Assembly: GCA_964019425.1 (NCBI GenBank)
Contig: OZ025781.1
Span: 1,556,501 to 1,620,500, forward strand
Length of the DNA stretch: 64,000 nt
Reading direction: 5' to 3'
Origin: Flectonema sp. DT1601
Lineage: Eukaryota; Euglenozoa; Diplonemea; Diplonemida; Diplonemidae
Under the pieces are notes generated by a model. That model saw nothing but the letters and a program-made list of their open reading frames with translations, was not told the DNA's origin and did not search any database. Shown in pieces: positions 1 through 12,706 of the stretch (positions are counted from its first letter, which is position 1; each line of letters begins with the position of its first letter). The translations under genes were made by a program, and so were the position numbers.

Positions 1-896
1 ACATTAATAACATCTCTCTTTCAGGTGTTTTTATGTTTCAATTACTATTTCCGTTGTTTTTTATTGTCAGCAATAAAAATAAAAAACAAAACAACAAAGA
101 CAGCTGTTTTTGAACCCTTTTTGTGATGCTTGTCGCAATTTTAGTTTTAGATTTGATTTTTTTCCCCCCTTTTTTTTGTTTGATTTGCTATTTGGTGTGT
201 AAGGTCGTTTCTTTATGAATTATCCTTGATCTTATATTATACCGTAATACTTAACATTGCATACACGCTCTTTCAGATGTCTTCTGATGGGGAGACATAT
301 GGGTTTTGATATGTGGTTTCGCTCTGGCCATTAAGTCACCAGTCTGGAGATGGATGTTTTTACTGTCTCATGGTGCTGTATGGCTGCTTCTTCTTTCGAA
401 CGGTTAAAGAAGATATGTTTTTTTTTTTTTTTTTTTTTTCTGTTTCGATCAATTACGAGGGACACATCAAATTCCTGTTGTTAATACAGATGTTTTTTTT
501 CTTTTTTTTCTTCTTTTTTTTTTACTCACGCTGTCATTGAGTGTGGTTGTTGTTTTCTTTGGAATTAACATTAGTATTGAAACCAAAGAGATTGTTGGTA
601 GCACACGTAAACCTCCTTTAGCTGTATATCAGTTTTAAGTCTGTTCACAGTTAACAAGATATTTCGGTAGTATGTCACTATTTTCTGTATAGATTAAGTT
701 AAAACGAATTCATTTTGTGTGGTGTTGTTGCTTAAACCATGGAAAAGTATTGTAGTATTCATCACTGCTGCTTCCATTGTGGGTTTACCAAGCGAATGTG
801 ATGTGTGTGTTTGCCTGTAACATCATAACTGCAAAGAGCAGGGGAGGAGTTTGCGAATACCAGATATTTTATTATTATTATTGTTTCTTTCAATCG

Positions 897-932
<36 letters not shown>

Positions 933-1452
933 ATAATATTATTGCAATACAAAAAAAAAAAAAAAAAAAAAACGCAAACCATCAACCCATGAAAACTATT
1001 TTGCTACTCTATATTAATCATCTTTAATTCTCTTTTTTTTTTGCGAATAGAGCTACGATCATGAATTCCTTAAAGAGTAGCACAATGATATTCTCTAAGG
1101 AACAGTTTATACTAACGGCACTGATTGAGTGATGGGTTTTTTGTATCTTTCCGAAACTTCAGATAGCTAGTAGTCGACTGCATTTATTTTGTCTTTTTAT
1201 TTTATAACAATCGCTAACACACACTTTTTTTTCCTTTTTTTTTTTTTTTCGGATTATTTTTATTCTCGGTATTCTCTGGTACGTAATTTCTGCTAAGATC
1301 AGTACGTAATAAAAAGTTTGTAAACACTTATCTTTCACAGGCTTCACATGTCAGGGTAGCTGTTTTTTTTTGTTTTTTTTATAAAAATACTGTACCTGAC
1401 ACAATCTCATTACATTTTTAAAACAGCACATTACTTTACAAACTACTAAAAA
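1..1452. other. Intergenic region, no gene seen
   Basis: The stretch contains many poly-T and poly-A runs, including a long poly-T followed by poly-A near 899-971. Short open frames here are made of Phe and Lys homopolymers and are not credible genes. Positions about 563-714 resemble a segment near the right end of the window (see the dispersed repeat entries). The last bases before 1453 carry a likely splice acceptor ending at 1426. Confidence 0.6.
563..714. repeat. Dispersed repeat, left copy
   Basis: This segment matches 63515-63675 in the same orientation. The best-conserved core is about 50 bp around 596-650 (it contains cacgtaaacctcctttagct), followed by a second conserved block with tattttctgtatag. 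The rest is only loosely similar and has small indels. It is non-coding on both sides. It could be a duplicated 3' flank of paralogous genes, or a small non-coding RNA or SINE-like unit; I cannot tell which. Confidence 0.55.
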
Positions 1453-4400
1453 ATGAGTGGTGAACCTTTTGCAGTAGCCATGGAGGTTATCCCTGACCAT
1501 GGAGAACGTATGAAAAAAGCAGCCATGCTAGGAAAAGAAGGAGGTGCCAACATGGAACAGTTCTTCTCTGGAATCCTGGACGAAAATGCTTGGGTTACTA
1601 CCTATGGTATTGTTGCTGCTATGGCAGCAAAAAGAGTTGACTTACTTCAAAATGTTATTTACAAACATCCTTCTTGGTTAGTCAGATCAAGAGCCGTTCA
1701 GACATTGGCAAAGCTTGACCAGGTTTGTACTCATCCGTGTGTTTTCACAGCTATTCTCTCTTATCATTTAACGATTAATACAATACAGGAACGTACTGCT
1801 GCTGTTATGATGAATCCAGAGTCACCAAAACAATTAAAAACTGTTGCATTAGCTGCCCTTAGAATATGTTCTGATGAAATATTAGAATGTATTGTCTCAG
1901 ACCCTAGCTGGGGTGGAATATCTGAAGCTGTAACACTCTTGGACAGGACGAAGAGAGGAAACAACTCAGCGGTGATGAAAAAATGGCTTGTTAAACTGAT
2001 GTCAATGAGCACTCTCAGCAGTGCACCAAAAGAAGAAGCACAGATTTACCAAGGTATCGCAGCTAAGTATGGAGAAGTGATGCTTCAATTACTTAGAGAA
2101 CAAACAGTTCTTGGAAAGGAATGGTACAGAGCCTGCATGGTTTTGTGTAAAGACTTTCCTGATCAAATGCTTCAAATCTTAGAGTCTAAGAAATCTCAAG
2201 GATCAGCCATTTGGTACATCGCAAGACCACTCATCCGCTACAGACCAACTCAGGTAATCACGATCCTCGTAGCGAGGGGTACCATCGATGACGCTTTCTT
2301 ACGTTGTGCCAAAAAGGTCTGGGCACACAACACTCACAGACAACAGTTCTTAGACGGAATTGCTGACATCCTGAAGCAGAATAAAAGGGTTTCAAAAACA
2401 AGCAAACGAGGCTTAAACCGCTTGTTGCGCAGCTTAAAAAAGAAACCTGAACGTAAAGTAGGAGAAATCTTACTTGACATCTTATGCTATGACAGGTTAA
2501 AAACAACAGTTTTTGGATGTGATCACTTGATTAAGACGACAGCTGATACCTACGACACTGAAGTCACTAAAGATCAACTAGCGAACTTTATTATTGTCCA
2601 ACTGAACTTCAAACACATTCCGCTCTTTGAAACTCTAAAAGGAGACAAGTACACAGCCTTAATCAACGCTGCCTGGGAAGAAGTCGAAAAAGACTTTCCA
2701 GAACTAGTGGAAAAGACCTTCACCTATGTATGTGCGTCCGGTAACCCTGGAAAACTTATTCCGAAAACGTGCGCTATTTACGATAAGTTTTACAAGTTCC
2801 TTGAAGAGTACGTTGATGGACAAGAATACCCTGAGCTACTAGCTATTCAAAAATGCAACTGCCTTGCCTTCCTTCCTTTCCACGACGTCAAAGAGCGCAT
2901 CGTTTTCTTACTCTCCGACAGAGATGTTGGCATTAGAGAGATAGGTCTTAAATTCTACTGGGAATGCGGTATCGCTGTTGGTGATTTAAAAAGCACTCTC
3001 GAAGTACTCCGCTTCCTCGAAAAACGACTCAAGAAAGAACAAGACGAAATAAAGCAAACAATCATTCCAAAGATTCTCGAACTACACCCAACGAAATTGC
3101 TTTCGGACGCAGCACCGACATTGGAATTGTTGTTTAATGTAACTCTGAAATGGGGTAAAGGTCCTTGGGTAGATGGCTGGCTCAGATGGTGTGCCTGTAC
3201 TTGGATGCAATACTCTGCAATATCACCAAAACCCGAAGACCAAATGCTCATGCTATCAACACAGATTGTAACTCAGCTTTGTGCTGCAGAACATACTAAT
3301 CTTGAATCTGTATTTCAAATCTTTGCAGACCACTTGCGGCAGTTAATTTTTGACGCAAAGATCGCAAAGAAAGCGGATACCCCACCAGAGCTTAAAAGCA
3401 TTGATGAGCCTGGTATTGACATCTGTCTCTCTCATTTAGCTGAAATATTAGAGGAGTTTGGAAACAATTGGAGTGCCTCTTATTGTATGTACAGCGAAAA
3501 TAGTCCTGACATTGTGAAGGAACAATATCAAACTTTTAACACCTTTGCTGGTTGTTTTGTAACTCTCGAAAAATCATTGTTTCACAGAAGTGAGAGAATT
3601 CAGAACTTCTGTCAGGTGTTACTAGAAAAAGTTGTATTTGATGGAGGTAAAAACCTTCAAATCCCAGCTACTCTAATTTCATTGTCTTCATCGCGTAACA
3701 GAGCGGAGTTTCTTGATTGGGGAGTATTCAGGAAGTTAATGACGAGATGCTTAAAATACATTGAAGTAGCCGCATCTAAGATCAACTGGGCCATTGTAGG
3801 CTCCACCAAGGAACGTGCAGCCACCGCAGCTGAAGAATTCTTACGATCATGTCCAATGATGTCAATGTCTCACGTACAAGGTTTTTTCAGGGCAGGAATC
3901 AAGTCAGATCTTGCAAGACACCTTCTTGGATGGACAGTTCCATACGCAGATTTAATGCAAATTGCGGCATCAGCATACACCAGTGGTGTTAGTGGTTGGA
4001 CTAAAACACATTCTTCATGCACAGCTGAGGCTAGGATTATTAAACATTTGGAATGGATGCCTAATCTTGTTGACATCCTCTTAATGGATGCAAAAGGACA
4101 ACACAACAGCCGCAGAATTCTTCAAAATATCGGCTACCCAACAGAGTTTACTAGTCAAGCTCAAGTATTAATTGCTAAGAAATTCATGTCCCAGTGCAAC
4201 CGCGATACTTCTTCGTATCTGATTACAGGTGCAACACACTGTATTTCAAAGAAACTTCAGAAAACAAAAGTTCGTGCAGCAGATGTCGGTGATAACAAAT
4301 CACGTCCAAGATTCAGATTTCAGAGGGGAGCAAATAGTCAACTTCGTAAAGATAAGACAAAACAAAAGAAAAATAAGAACCGCCTTGACTCCGCTAACAC

Positions 4401-6788
4401 CAATCCACAAATTGGTTCAATCGCTGTAGAGATGCTCAAGGTGCATGCGAAAAAGTTTGCCTCTGTATCCGATCTGCCAGAGTTGCTGTCATTGATTAAA
4501 ACTTTGCTGCAGCCAAGGTATCCAACAAAGACGATGTCTGATGTCGCAGACGCAGCTATTGAACATTTATTCACATCCATGAAAGCTATTACAAAAGCTC
4601 AGAAAAGTACTTACCATTTATATTCGTATTACTTTAGTCATCTTGAAGACGCAATTACAAGAAAACCAGAGCTGCTTAGGTTCTTTCAAGAAAATATTAA
4701 TTACAATATCAGTGGTATTGTTGACATTCTATTGAAACCAATGCACACAAGAAAGATTCACGCTAACCTGATGTTAACAAAGGGATGTGGCAGTCTTACA
4801 CCTACTGAGTTATTCACGAATTCAATAACTCTTCAGAAATACGCTATTGAACACCGTCAAGATGTTATCCCAGGACTCTTGCAGTCAAAGATAGAGGACT
4901 ACTCTGGATTTGTTGGTTACTGCTCCGATCCTCGATTTAGTGGGCAAACTACCCAAGGAGCTGATCGCTTATTCTGTCTTAAGCCATCTGTGCAGTCAGT
5001 GCTGTGGAAAAAATTAACATACCCTGAGCCTTCATTCGAAAACTACTTCGAAGGATATGAATTAAAAGTTTGGTTAGGAGCAAGCTTGAACTGCCCGGAT
5101 GATATTCCTTCTTTAGACGACAACGAGCATCCATTTCGTAAATTGCTTGCCAAGTCACTGGAAGAGGCAGCACTTCTAGAGGAGATTAAGGTTTGTGTTG
5201 TATAAAATGTTTATCGTTTTTATTTGCCACCTTTCCACATACGGAAGCAAAAACAAAAAAAAAAAAAACAGAAAAAAGCCCGCGAGGGTGTCGAGAAAAA
5301 CCAAGTTGTCGAACGTTCCCAGGAAGAGATCGATCAAGAGACAAAGGTTTCCAAATTCACTCAAATTCACACTGAGCTACTTAAGGCTATCTGTGCATAC
5401 GATAACCACAAGCAAGCCCTTCACTTATTAAAGGAACACTTAGACTGTGGTGTAGCTTGCAAAACAGTCATCCCTTCAGTTTCAATGTCTCTTGCCTGCG
5501 TGTCACCAAACGATGCTTATGAAGTGCTTGATGAAATCCTAGGAAGAAAGGACACCAAGGTATTTTATCAAATCTTTATTTTTTTAAAGAAGAAATAAAA
5601 GTAAATAATAACATAAACCCATAAAACACATTACAGGTATCAGCAAGGCAGCAGCTTTCTAGAGCAGTTGTCAAACTGCTAACCAGCGACAAGGCAGACT
5701 TGTTAATTAGACAAGAATGGAGGGATGATTCTTGGATCGTCGTTGATGATAAACCAGACCCACCAGCAGACAAGGCCGTAAAGGTTGCGATTATTTGTAG
5801 TTTAGTGGGTTCACCAATCCTCAGACAATTACCTAAACTCTGGCACACCATTGAGTCAATCGGTCAAAGTGAGGATCTCAGTGAGGAAAATCGGTATGCT
5901 TTCTTGTTCTTAAAAACATAAGTCTTTTTAGAAGGTAAACAAAAATCAAACAAAAAAAACAGCTACATTGCAAAGGAACTTCTTTCTGCACTTGCAGGAT
6001 CAAATGGAGTGGCGACATTGAATTTAGAGTCCTGGCCATATTGTGGTATGGTTGGACTGCCAGAGCTCTGCTCAAAGTTCATCATTAGAAAGTCGTTGGA
6101 ATCGATTTCTTCCATCGCATTAGAACGTTGGTTAGATTATATTGTCGCAGATCCAACGTACGTCCTCAACCATCAAGACGCTGAGGCTGTACTTGATGGA
6201 ATCCAACAATGTGGAAACTATCCAAATTTACTCTCTAAGGCTATTCTGACCCTGTACGAGAGAGGATACACCAATGCTTTCTCACGAACAGTCTCAAAGC
6301 AAGTTGATTGCCTTCAGCAAGCAGTCAGAAACCAAGACCTCACCTCTGTCACTGAGGCGCTCTCATTCTTTAATACGTTTGGTTCTACTCCTTCGAAAAG
6401 TTTAATAAAATGTCTGAAAGGTTCTTATGAAGCTGTTGATCTCTTGATTAAGAATAAGATGACTACACCAAGTGCAATCCAAATACTAGGATCACTCTTA
6501 CAGGCATCTGCGGAGGACCACATGGACTACGTCGTTAGAATTTTCCGTAAGATTGGTTGGGAGCAAACAGTTCTAATGAGTGATTTAATGGACACACTTA
6601 ATGTTAATCCAAGACTGACTGAATACGTTCTTGATAACTTGACTAGTGATTGTGACATGACTAGATACGTGTGCTTGTTGATAGCTTCGGAAGATTCATC
6701 AAACAACAAAAAAATCATCGCACTTGTCGACGACCCAAACGATCACATTTCTTCACTGGCAGTTTCAGCGTTGGTCCAGTCCTTTTGA
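1453..6788 (+). CDS. Large HEAT-like alpha-solenoid protein, five exons
   Basis: I do not recognise the family. The protein is almost all amphipathic helices in pairs, with HEAT-like spacing, and has no membrane segment or catalytic motif I can name. Such alpha-solenoids usually act as scaffolds. The exons are 1453-1722, 1789-5190, 5272-5559, 5637-5893 and 5963-6788, giving 1680 residues. Intron 1 (66 nt) is a multiple of three and stop-free, so the frame reads through it. The later introns of 81, 77 and 69 nt join in phase and restore a continuous helical reading. A basic, Lys/Arg-rich linker lies near residues 940-980. The ATG follows a candidate acceptor ending at 1426. The exon model is strong; the function is open. 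Confidence 0.85.
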
Positions 6789-7638
6789 TCTTCTTAAAAA
6801 TCCGTACAGATTTTTCTCTCCTCACAGATTTTTTTTTTTTTTTTGGGCTCGCTGTTTGATTTTGTTAAAGCGTCTTCTAACCTGACGATAGATAATTTCA
6901 TTGCGGCCTTTTCTTTAGTATTAGTGTACTACCCGTCTTGAAAACACGGGCCAATACGCGTATACGACGTGGACCATCTCTGTGCCAACCACTTATGCGG
7001 GTACAGCAAATTACTTTTGCTTTGAAATCCTGTTGCTTTTCGCCCTTTCGCTCTATCTCTTTGTTGGAAATGGCCAGCTTTGTGTTATGTGTTACACATC
7101 TCTTCTTGCTTTGGCTTATGCTTTCTTCTGTTGGGTATAACGTACGCTTAAGTACCCAATTTCTGATCGGAAAAAAAAAAAAAAAAAATATTGACACGTA
7201 ACGAAATAAAGAATTGAACTATTCTGCGTTGAGTGTGACGACACTTGTACTTATCTATTGCCTCTCTGCTCTTTCTCCTCGTTTGTAGGAAAATAATATT
7301 TCTTTTTCTTTTCTTTACCCCATTCTTTTTTTCATCTATTTTAACAAATATTATAAGAAGCTAAAAAGAATATTGTGAAAGCACATGTATTCGGTTTACG
7401 GTTTTTGTGTGCCAAAACGAATTATTCTTTGATTTTCACATTGTAGTGGAGAAAAAAACAAAAAAAAAAAAAAAAAACAATAGCGTTATCCAACGATAGC
7501 TATCCAAAGGCTCCCAAAATTACGAATCCTTCAGTACGATGACTGTGGTTAAGTAACTAATATCTGGCAGTGGTTGTGATAAAACAGTTATTTTACTTCC
7601 CCCTCTCCCTTCAGATATTACAGCCGTCTGAATACAAC
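6789..7638. other. Intergenic region, no gene seen
   Basis: This is AT-rich spacer with poly-T near 6830 and poly-A near 7170 and 7455. It ends in a clear pyrimidine tract and AG at 7614, just before the next start codon. I see no coding potential or RNA gene. Confidence 0.6.
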
Positions 7639-8406
7639 ATGTCTGACGGCAGAGAATCATCATGTAGCAGTTCATCAAAGTCTCCTAAGCTTCCTCGCCC
7701 GACAGTTCGTTCTGAGACACTTACAAAAGTAAGTCCTTCGGAGTTGCAGGAAATGCAAAAATTATTTTCTGACTGCGATGAGGGAACCTGTCGAAGATTC
7801 TTAGCTGCAAGAGGGGGGAATGTAAAGAAGGCTTCGCTGATGTTAAAAACAAACTTGGCGTGGAGAAAAACCACCTTACCAATTGATAAAAATGAAATTA
7901 AAAAGATGAGAAGGAAGATGAAATTCTTTACAAGAGGATATGACAAAGATGGTCATCCTCTTCTCCATTTTATTGGACCTCATCACAGCAGTAAAGATGA
8001 CTTGCAGGAGACAATGAAAATGATGACTTACGTCTTGGAAGACTGTGTTGATCACCTCCCAAGAGGGATCGAAAAATTCACACTTATGTTATTTCTACCA
8101 ACTGGATCCGAAATGGACAGAAGTCTTGTTCAGGCTGTGTCAAAACTATTTGGCGAAAACTACCCTGAACGAATGCATAAATGTTTTGTCTTCCCAACAG
8201 GCTTACTATCTCGTGGATTATGGGCTGTCGTAAAGGCATTTCTTGACCCAGTAACAGCAGGCAAGGTACATCTTTTATCTGGTGGCAGACAACCACCAGA
8301 GTTGCTTAAAACTATTGACAAAAGCAACATCCCTAAACTCTACGGGGGGGATGATATTTTCAACCCTTGTCCGGATCTGAAACCCGTATGTGATCTTGAC
8401 TACTAA
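7639..8406 (+). CDS. CRAL-TRIO (Sec14-like) lipid-binding protein
   Basis: The 255-residue protein has the two parts of a Sec14 fold. An N-terminal CRAL-TRIO_N helical part reads CRRFLAARGGNVKKAS and continues to a WRK motif. The lipid-pocket domain follows, with the typical end FLDPVTAGKVHLL then IPKLYGG. Family members carry phosphoinositides or other hydrophobic ligands between membranes. There is no signal peptide or membrane span, so it should be cytosolic. A Ser-rich, disordered N-terminus precedes the domain. I chose the ATG at 7639 because a polypyrimidine tract and AG end 24 nt before it; the open frame upstream runs through that tract and is unlikely to be translated. Confidence 0.88.
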   Translation: MSDGRESSCSSSSKSPKLPRPTVRSETLTKVSPSELQEMQKLFSDCDEGTCRRFLAARGGNVKKASLMLKTNLAWRKTTLPIDKNEIKKMRRKMKFFTRGYDKDGHPLLHFIGPHHSSKDDLQETMKMMTYVLEDCVDHLPRGIEKFTLMLFLPTGSEMDRSLVQAVSKLFGENYPERMHKCFVFPTGLLSRGLWAVVKAFLDPVTAGKVHLLSGGRQPPELLKTIDKSNIPKLYGGDDIFNPCPDLKPVCDLDY

Positions 8407-9292
8407 CAGAAGTAAGTATTGGTGTAGTGTCATCAAACAAAATAAAAAAAATAATACAAACAGAAATAATACTTTTATTCGGTTGTTAGAAGTCTTCAGC
8501 CTCTCCGAATAAAAAGTTAGCGAACCTTCAGGACCGAGTATCTTATTGCCTGGTAGCCTTTGTCTCTCCTTTTCTCCCACACACGCTGTCTCATAAATTA
8601 CTCATTGTTTAAATTATTTAACTTTGATATAAATCAATTAACATTTAATTTCTGTACTCATCGTTGTCAGAGACAGGAATAGTGTGGACTGAGAAATTAT
8701 ATAAGACCAGGCAGCAGTAACATCTACGTGAGCAGTATTTCCGCATTTACTAAGCTGCGATCAACAAGATGTAAGGCTTATCTGAATGGTTTTTCATTTT
8801 TTCTTCTTTCGAATAATTATTGAAAGTAGCCAGCTGTCCATGGCTTGTGTCTAATTATTTCCTATTGACCTACGACTTTAATTTCATGGACTTTTTCCCT
8901 ATCTGGCCCTTTTTTCCTTTTTTTCCTCGTTCTCTTTTCTTTTTTTTTAATTTAAAAAAAGGAAAGTTGCCAAAAAAAAAAAAAAAACAGCCATAGCTTC
9001 CGGACAATATAACTTTACAATCCCGTTCTATTTTTATAGAAAACTCGTGTGTTATGAATTTATTGCGGCTGATAAATTAACATTGCTGTATGCAAGCCGA
9101 TAAATTATTAGGAACCATCCCTTAAAGGTCCATTAATATTGTAGACCTGCGTGTGTAAATAAGTTATGTACTGCCCACACTCCGTGTGTGAACATCATAT
9201 GGTCCTTTATTTATGTTTCTATTTTTATTTCTCGTTTTCCTCACGGGAAACTAGACTTTTTTTCAAATTTGCTTTTTGTTGTTGTTGTAACT
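8407..9292. other. Intergenic region, no gene seen
   Basis: AT-rich spacer with poly-T/poly-A tracts near 8930-8990. No open frame or RNA gene is evident. The GST tandem array begins near its right end. Confidence 0.55.
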
Positions 9293-9611
9293 TGTTGTTA
9301 TTTATGCTTTTGCTCGCCTAAATACAACAATATTACCATTTCACAATGAAATGTGCATCTTGGATTAGCATTTTTTTTTTTTTTTTTTTTTTTTCAAAAT
9401 ATCAGATTTTATTTGACCACAACGATGGAGAATAAGAGTGCTGACCTTTAAAAGGATCTTCTGCTGAGTCTTCGAAAACGGCTACGGATTGCTATTTATA
9501 ATATTCATCAAAAACGTTAGATTATCTGATTTGGTGCTAATTTTTAGTGAACCATCTTGTGTTTTGATTTTCATTACCCCTCAGACACTACATCCAAACC
9601 TACCCACCAAA

Positions 9612-10448
9612 ATGAGTGATTCCCCAGCAGTTTGGAGTAAGCCTTCAAAGATTGAAGAGATGTATCCATCAGAGTTTACTGGAATTAACAAACCAACAGC
9701 TGGTGTTCAGGAAGATATACCTGCACCATCAGGTAAGGCAGATATCCAACTGTACTCCTTAGGTACACCAAATGGTTGGAAGGTTAGCATATTACTTGAG
9801 GAGTTAGGAGTAGAATACGATGCTCACACTGTTTCTATTATGAGAGGTGATCAATTTACCAAAGGGTTTGTTGATGTTAACCCAAACAGTAAGATTCCAG
9901 CACTCACTGATAGAGACGGTCCAGATGGAAAACCGATTAATGTTTTTGAAAGTGCGAGTATCTGTTTGTATCTCGCTGACAAATATGGAAAGTTCGTGCC
10001 ACCTCAGTCAGACTTCAGAAAGAGAACTGAGATGATGAATTGGATTATGTGGCAGATGGCAGGACAAGGACCGATGACTGGTAACTTTGGTCATTTCTAC
10101 AACTACGCTCCAAGTGAGGAAGTTGGTGCTGTGACATACGGTGCTCGTCGTTATGGAATGGAAGTTCAGCGTCTTTGTTCAGTACTTGACAACCACTTGG
10201 CTGATAAAGATTACATTCTTGGATCAGACTATTCTCTTGCTGATATTATCTGTTTCCCATGGGTCTATGTAATCGGTAAAGATGGTATTGGTTACAAGAA
10301 CCGTGACAATGAGATTCACGGATTCGAGTTCTTGTCAATCGGGAAGTACAAGAATGTGATGCGTTGGAAGAAAGCCATTGAGGAAAGACCTGCTGTCCAA
10401 AAGGGATTAAAAGTTAATACTTTCGACAGCATTCGTCCAAGAGAGTAG
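9612..10448 (+). CDS. YghU/YfcG-type glutathione S-transferase, copy 1
   Basis: The 278-residue protein matches bacterial YghU-type (nu-class) GSTs. An N-terminal arm (INKPTAG) precedes the thioredoxin-like half, which starts LYSLGTPNGWKVSILLEE. The TPNG motif supplies the Thr and Asn that bind glutathione thiol in this class, in place of Tyr or Cys. VNPNSKIPAL and ESASICLYLADKYG form the rest of the glutathione site, and the helical half ends ERPAVQKG. Family members mainly reduce disulfides and peroxides with glutathione. The length fits YghU (about 288). I chose ATG 9612, 27 nt after a pyrimidine-rich AG at 9584; the longer frame from 9489 crosses that acceptor. Because related proteins are bacterial, ancient transfer is possible. 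Confidence 0.93.
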   Translation: MSDSPAVWSKPSKIEEMYPSEFTGINKPTAGVQEDIPAPSGKADIQLYSLGTPNGWKVSILLEELGVEYDAHTVSIMRGDQFTKGFVDVNPNSKIPALTDRDGPDGKPINVFESASICLYLADKYGKFVPPQSDFRKRTEMMNWIMWQMAGQGPMTGNFGHFYNYAPSEEVGAVTYGARRYGMEVQRLCSVLDNHLADKDYILGSDYSLADIICFPWVYVIGKDGIGYKNRDNEIHGFEFLSIGKYKNVMRWKKAIEERPAVQKGLKVNTFDSIRPRE

Positions 10449-10811
10449 AAACTTATTACTGTAGCATTTGTGTAGTTAATATACAAATATACTCGAAGAA
10501 AAGAAAAGAAAAGAAAAGAATACAATCTTCCGGCAGCTAGAACAACCAATTAAGGATGCTGGCTACTTGATAACACTTTACCGTTCCGTTGATGTTAGAC
10601 CCTGATTGCTAACATCTTATTTTCCACTTTTCCTTTTTGTTTTTCCCTTTTCTTTCCTCTCTCTCATTGTTCCACACAGTCCACCTACAGATGTTGATTT
10701 TCGTACGTGTAATGTACAAGCAAAGCTTCTTTGGAATCTTTCGAAGTAACTACTGGTGTAAAACAAGTGAACCAAAACTGATTAATTGATAAAATGTGTG
10801 AAACTCACATT

Positions 10812-10994
10812 ATCTATAATCGGTAAAGATGGTATTGGTTACAAGAACCGTGACAATGATATTCACGGATTCGAGTTCTTGTCAATCGGGAAGTACAAGA
10901 ATGTGATGCGTTGGAAGAAAGCAAAGTAGAAAATTATTACTTTCGACAGCAAATTGTCCAAGAGAGTATAAATTATTACTGTAGCTTTTGTGTT
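10812..10994 (+). pseudogene. Degenerate 3'-end fragment of GST gene (unit 1 spacer)
   Basis: The sequence matches the last quarter of the GST gene (about 10264-10475), including the part coding KDGIGYKNRD and the first bases of the 3' flank. About 45 bp near the gene's end are missing and a stop follows soon after. It lacks the start and the glutathione site, so it cannot make a GST. Copies of the gene's own 3' flank follow it (compare 10530-10600 with 11043-11113), so it came from an older duplication that predates the array. Confidence 0.88.
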
Positions 10995-11505
10995 ATTCAT
11001 TATATCGTTGTTTCTATATACAAATATAATCAAAACAAAAACAATCCTCGGCAGCTAGAACCGTCAAGGATGCTAGCTGCCTGATAAAACTTCATCGTTC
11101 CGTTGATGTTAGAGTGTCGGATTCTTTTTCCACTCTTCCTTTCATTGATTCTTTCTTCTCTTTCCTCCCTCTCATTACTTTATTTTGGTTATGTTGTTAT
11201 TTATGTTTTGCTCGCATGAGTAAAAAACAATATTACCATTTCACAATGAAATGTGCATCGTGTCTAACTAATTTTTTTTTCTTTTTTTTTTTAAATCAGA
11301 TTTTATTTGACCACAACGATGGAGAATAAGAGTGCTGACCTTTAAAAGGGTCTTCTGTTGAGTCTTCGAAAACGGCTACAGATTGCTATTTATAATATTC
11401 ATCAAAAACGTTAGATTATCTGATTTAGTGCTAATTTTTAGTGAACCATCTTGTGTTTTGATTTTCATTACCCCTCAGACACTACATCCAAACCTACCCA
11501 CCAAA

Positions 11506-12342
11506 ATGAGTGATTCCCCAGCAGTTTGGAGTAAGCCTTCAAAGATTGAAGAGATGTATCCATCAGAGTTTACTGGAATTAACAAACCAACAGCTGGTGT
11601 TCAGGAAGATATACCTGCACCATCAGGTAAGGCAGATATCCAACTGTACTCCTTAGGTACACCAAATGGTTGGAAGGTTAGCATATTACTTGAGGAGTTA
11701 GGAGTAGAATACGATGCTCACACTGTTTCTATTATGAGAGGTGATCAATTTACCAAAGGGTTTGTTGATGTTAACCCAAACAGTAAGATTCCAGCACTCA
11801 CTGATAGAGACGGTCCAGATGGAAAACCGATTAATGTTTTTGAAAGTGCGAGTATCTGTTTGTATCTCGCTGACAAATATGGAAAGTTCGTGCCACCTCA
11901 GTCAGACTTCAGAAAGAGAACTGAGATGATGAATTGGATTATGTGGCAGATGGCAGGACAAGGACCGATGACTGGTAACTTTGGTCATTTCTACAACTAC
12001 GCTCCAAGTGAGGAAGTTGGTGCTGTGACATACGGTGCTCGTCGTTATGGAATGGAAGTTCAGCGTCTTTGTTCAGTACTTGACAACCACTTGGCTGATA
12101 AAGATTACATTCTTGGATCAGACTATTCTCTTGCTGATATTATCTGTTTCCCATGGGTCTATGTAATCGGTAAAGATGGTATTGGTTACAAGAACCGTGA
12201 CAATGAGATTCACGGATTCGAGTTCTTGTCAATCGGGAAGTACAAGAATGTGATGCGTTGGAAGAAAGCCATTGAGGAAAGACCTGCTGTCCAAAAGGGA
12301 TTAAAAGTTAATACTTTCGACAGCATTCGTCCAAGAGAGTAG
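11506..12342 (+). CDS. YghU/YfcG-type glutathione S-transferase, copy 2
   Basis: The protein is identical over all 278 residues to copy 1, and the nucleotide sequence appears identical too. It has the same promoter-side flank and the same pyrimidine-AG acceptor 27 nt before ATG 11506. The flank differs from copy 1 at a few bases. Identical coding sequence between slightly different flanks fits very recent duplication, gene conversion, or both. Three identical copies most likely raise dosage of a redox enzyme. Confidence 0.93.
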   Translation: MSDSPAVWSKPSKIEEMYPSEFTGINKPTAGVQEDIPAPSGKADIQLYSLGTPNGWKVSILLEELGVEYDAHTVSIMRGDQFTKGFVDVNPNSKIPALTDRDGPDGKPINVFESASICLYLADKYGKFVPPQSDFRKRTEMMNWIMWQMAGQGPMTGNFGHFYNYAPSEEVGAVTYGARRYGMEVQRLCSVLDNHLADKDYILGSDYSLADIICFPWVYVIGKDGIGYKNRDNEIHGFEFLSIGKYKNVMRWKKAIEERPAVQKGLKVNTFDSIRPRE

Positions 12343-12706
12343 AAACTTATTACTGTAGCATTTGTGTAGTTAATATACAAATATACTCAAAGAAAAGAAA
12401 AGAAAAGAAAAGAATACAATCTTCCGGCAGCTAGAACAACCAATTAAGGATGCTGGCTACCTGATAACGCTTTACCGTTCCGTTGATGTTAGACCCTGAT
12501 TGCTAACATCTTATTTTCCACTTTTCCTTTTTGTTTTTTCCCTTTTCTTTCCTCTCTCTCATTGTTCCACACAGTCCACCTACAGATGTTGATTTTCGTA
12601 CGTGTAATGTACAAGCAAAGCTTCTTTGGAATCTTTCGAAGTAACTACTGGTGTAAAACAAGTGAACCAAAACTGATTAATTGATAAAATGCGTGAAACT
12701 CACATT

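Noticed and set aside
9489-9611. Longer GST start giving 319 residues
   Set aside because: The extra 41 residues run through a pyrimidine tract and splice acceptor, and YghU homology begins only near the ATG at 9612.
10501-10520. AAAGA simple repeats after the GST genes
   Set aside because: Ordinary short simple repeats that vary in length between the units; no further meaning.
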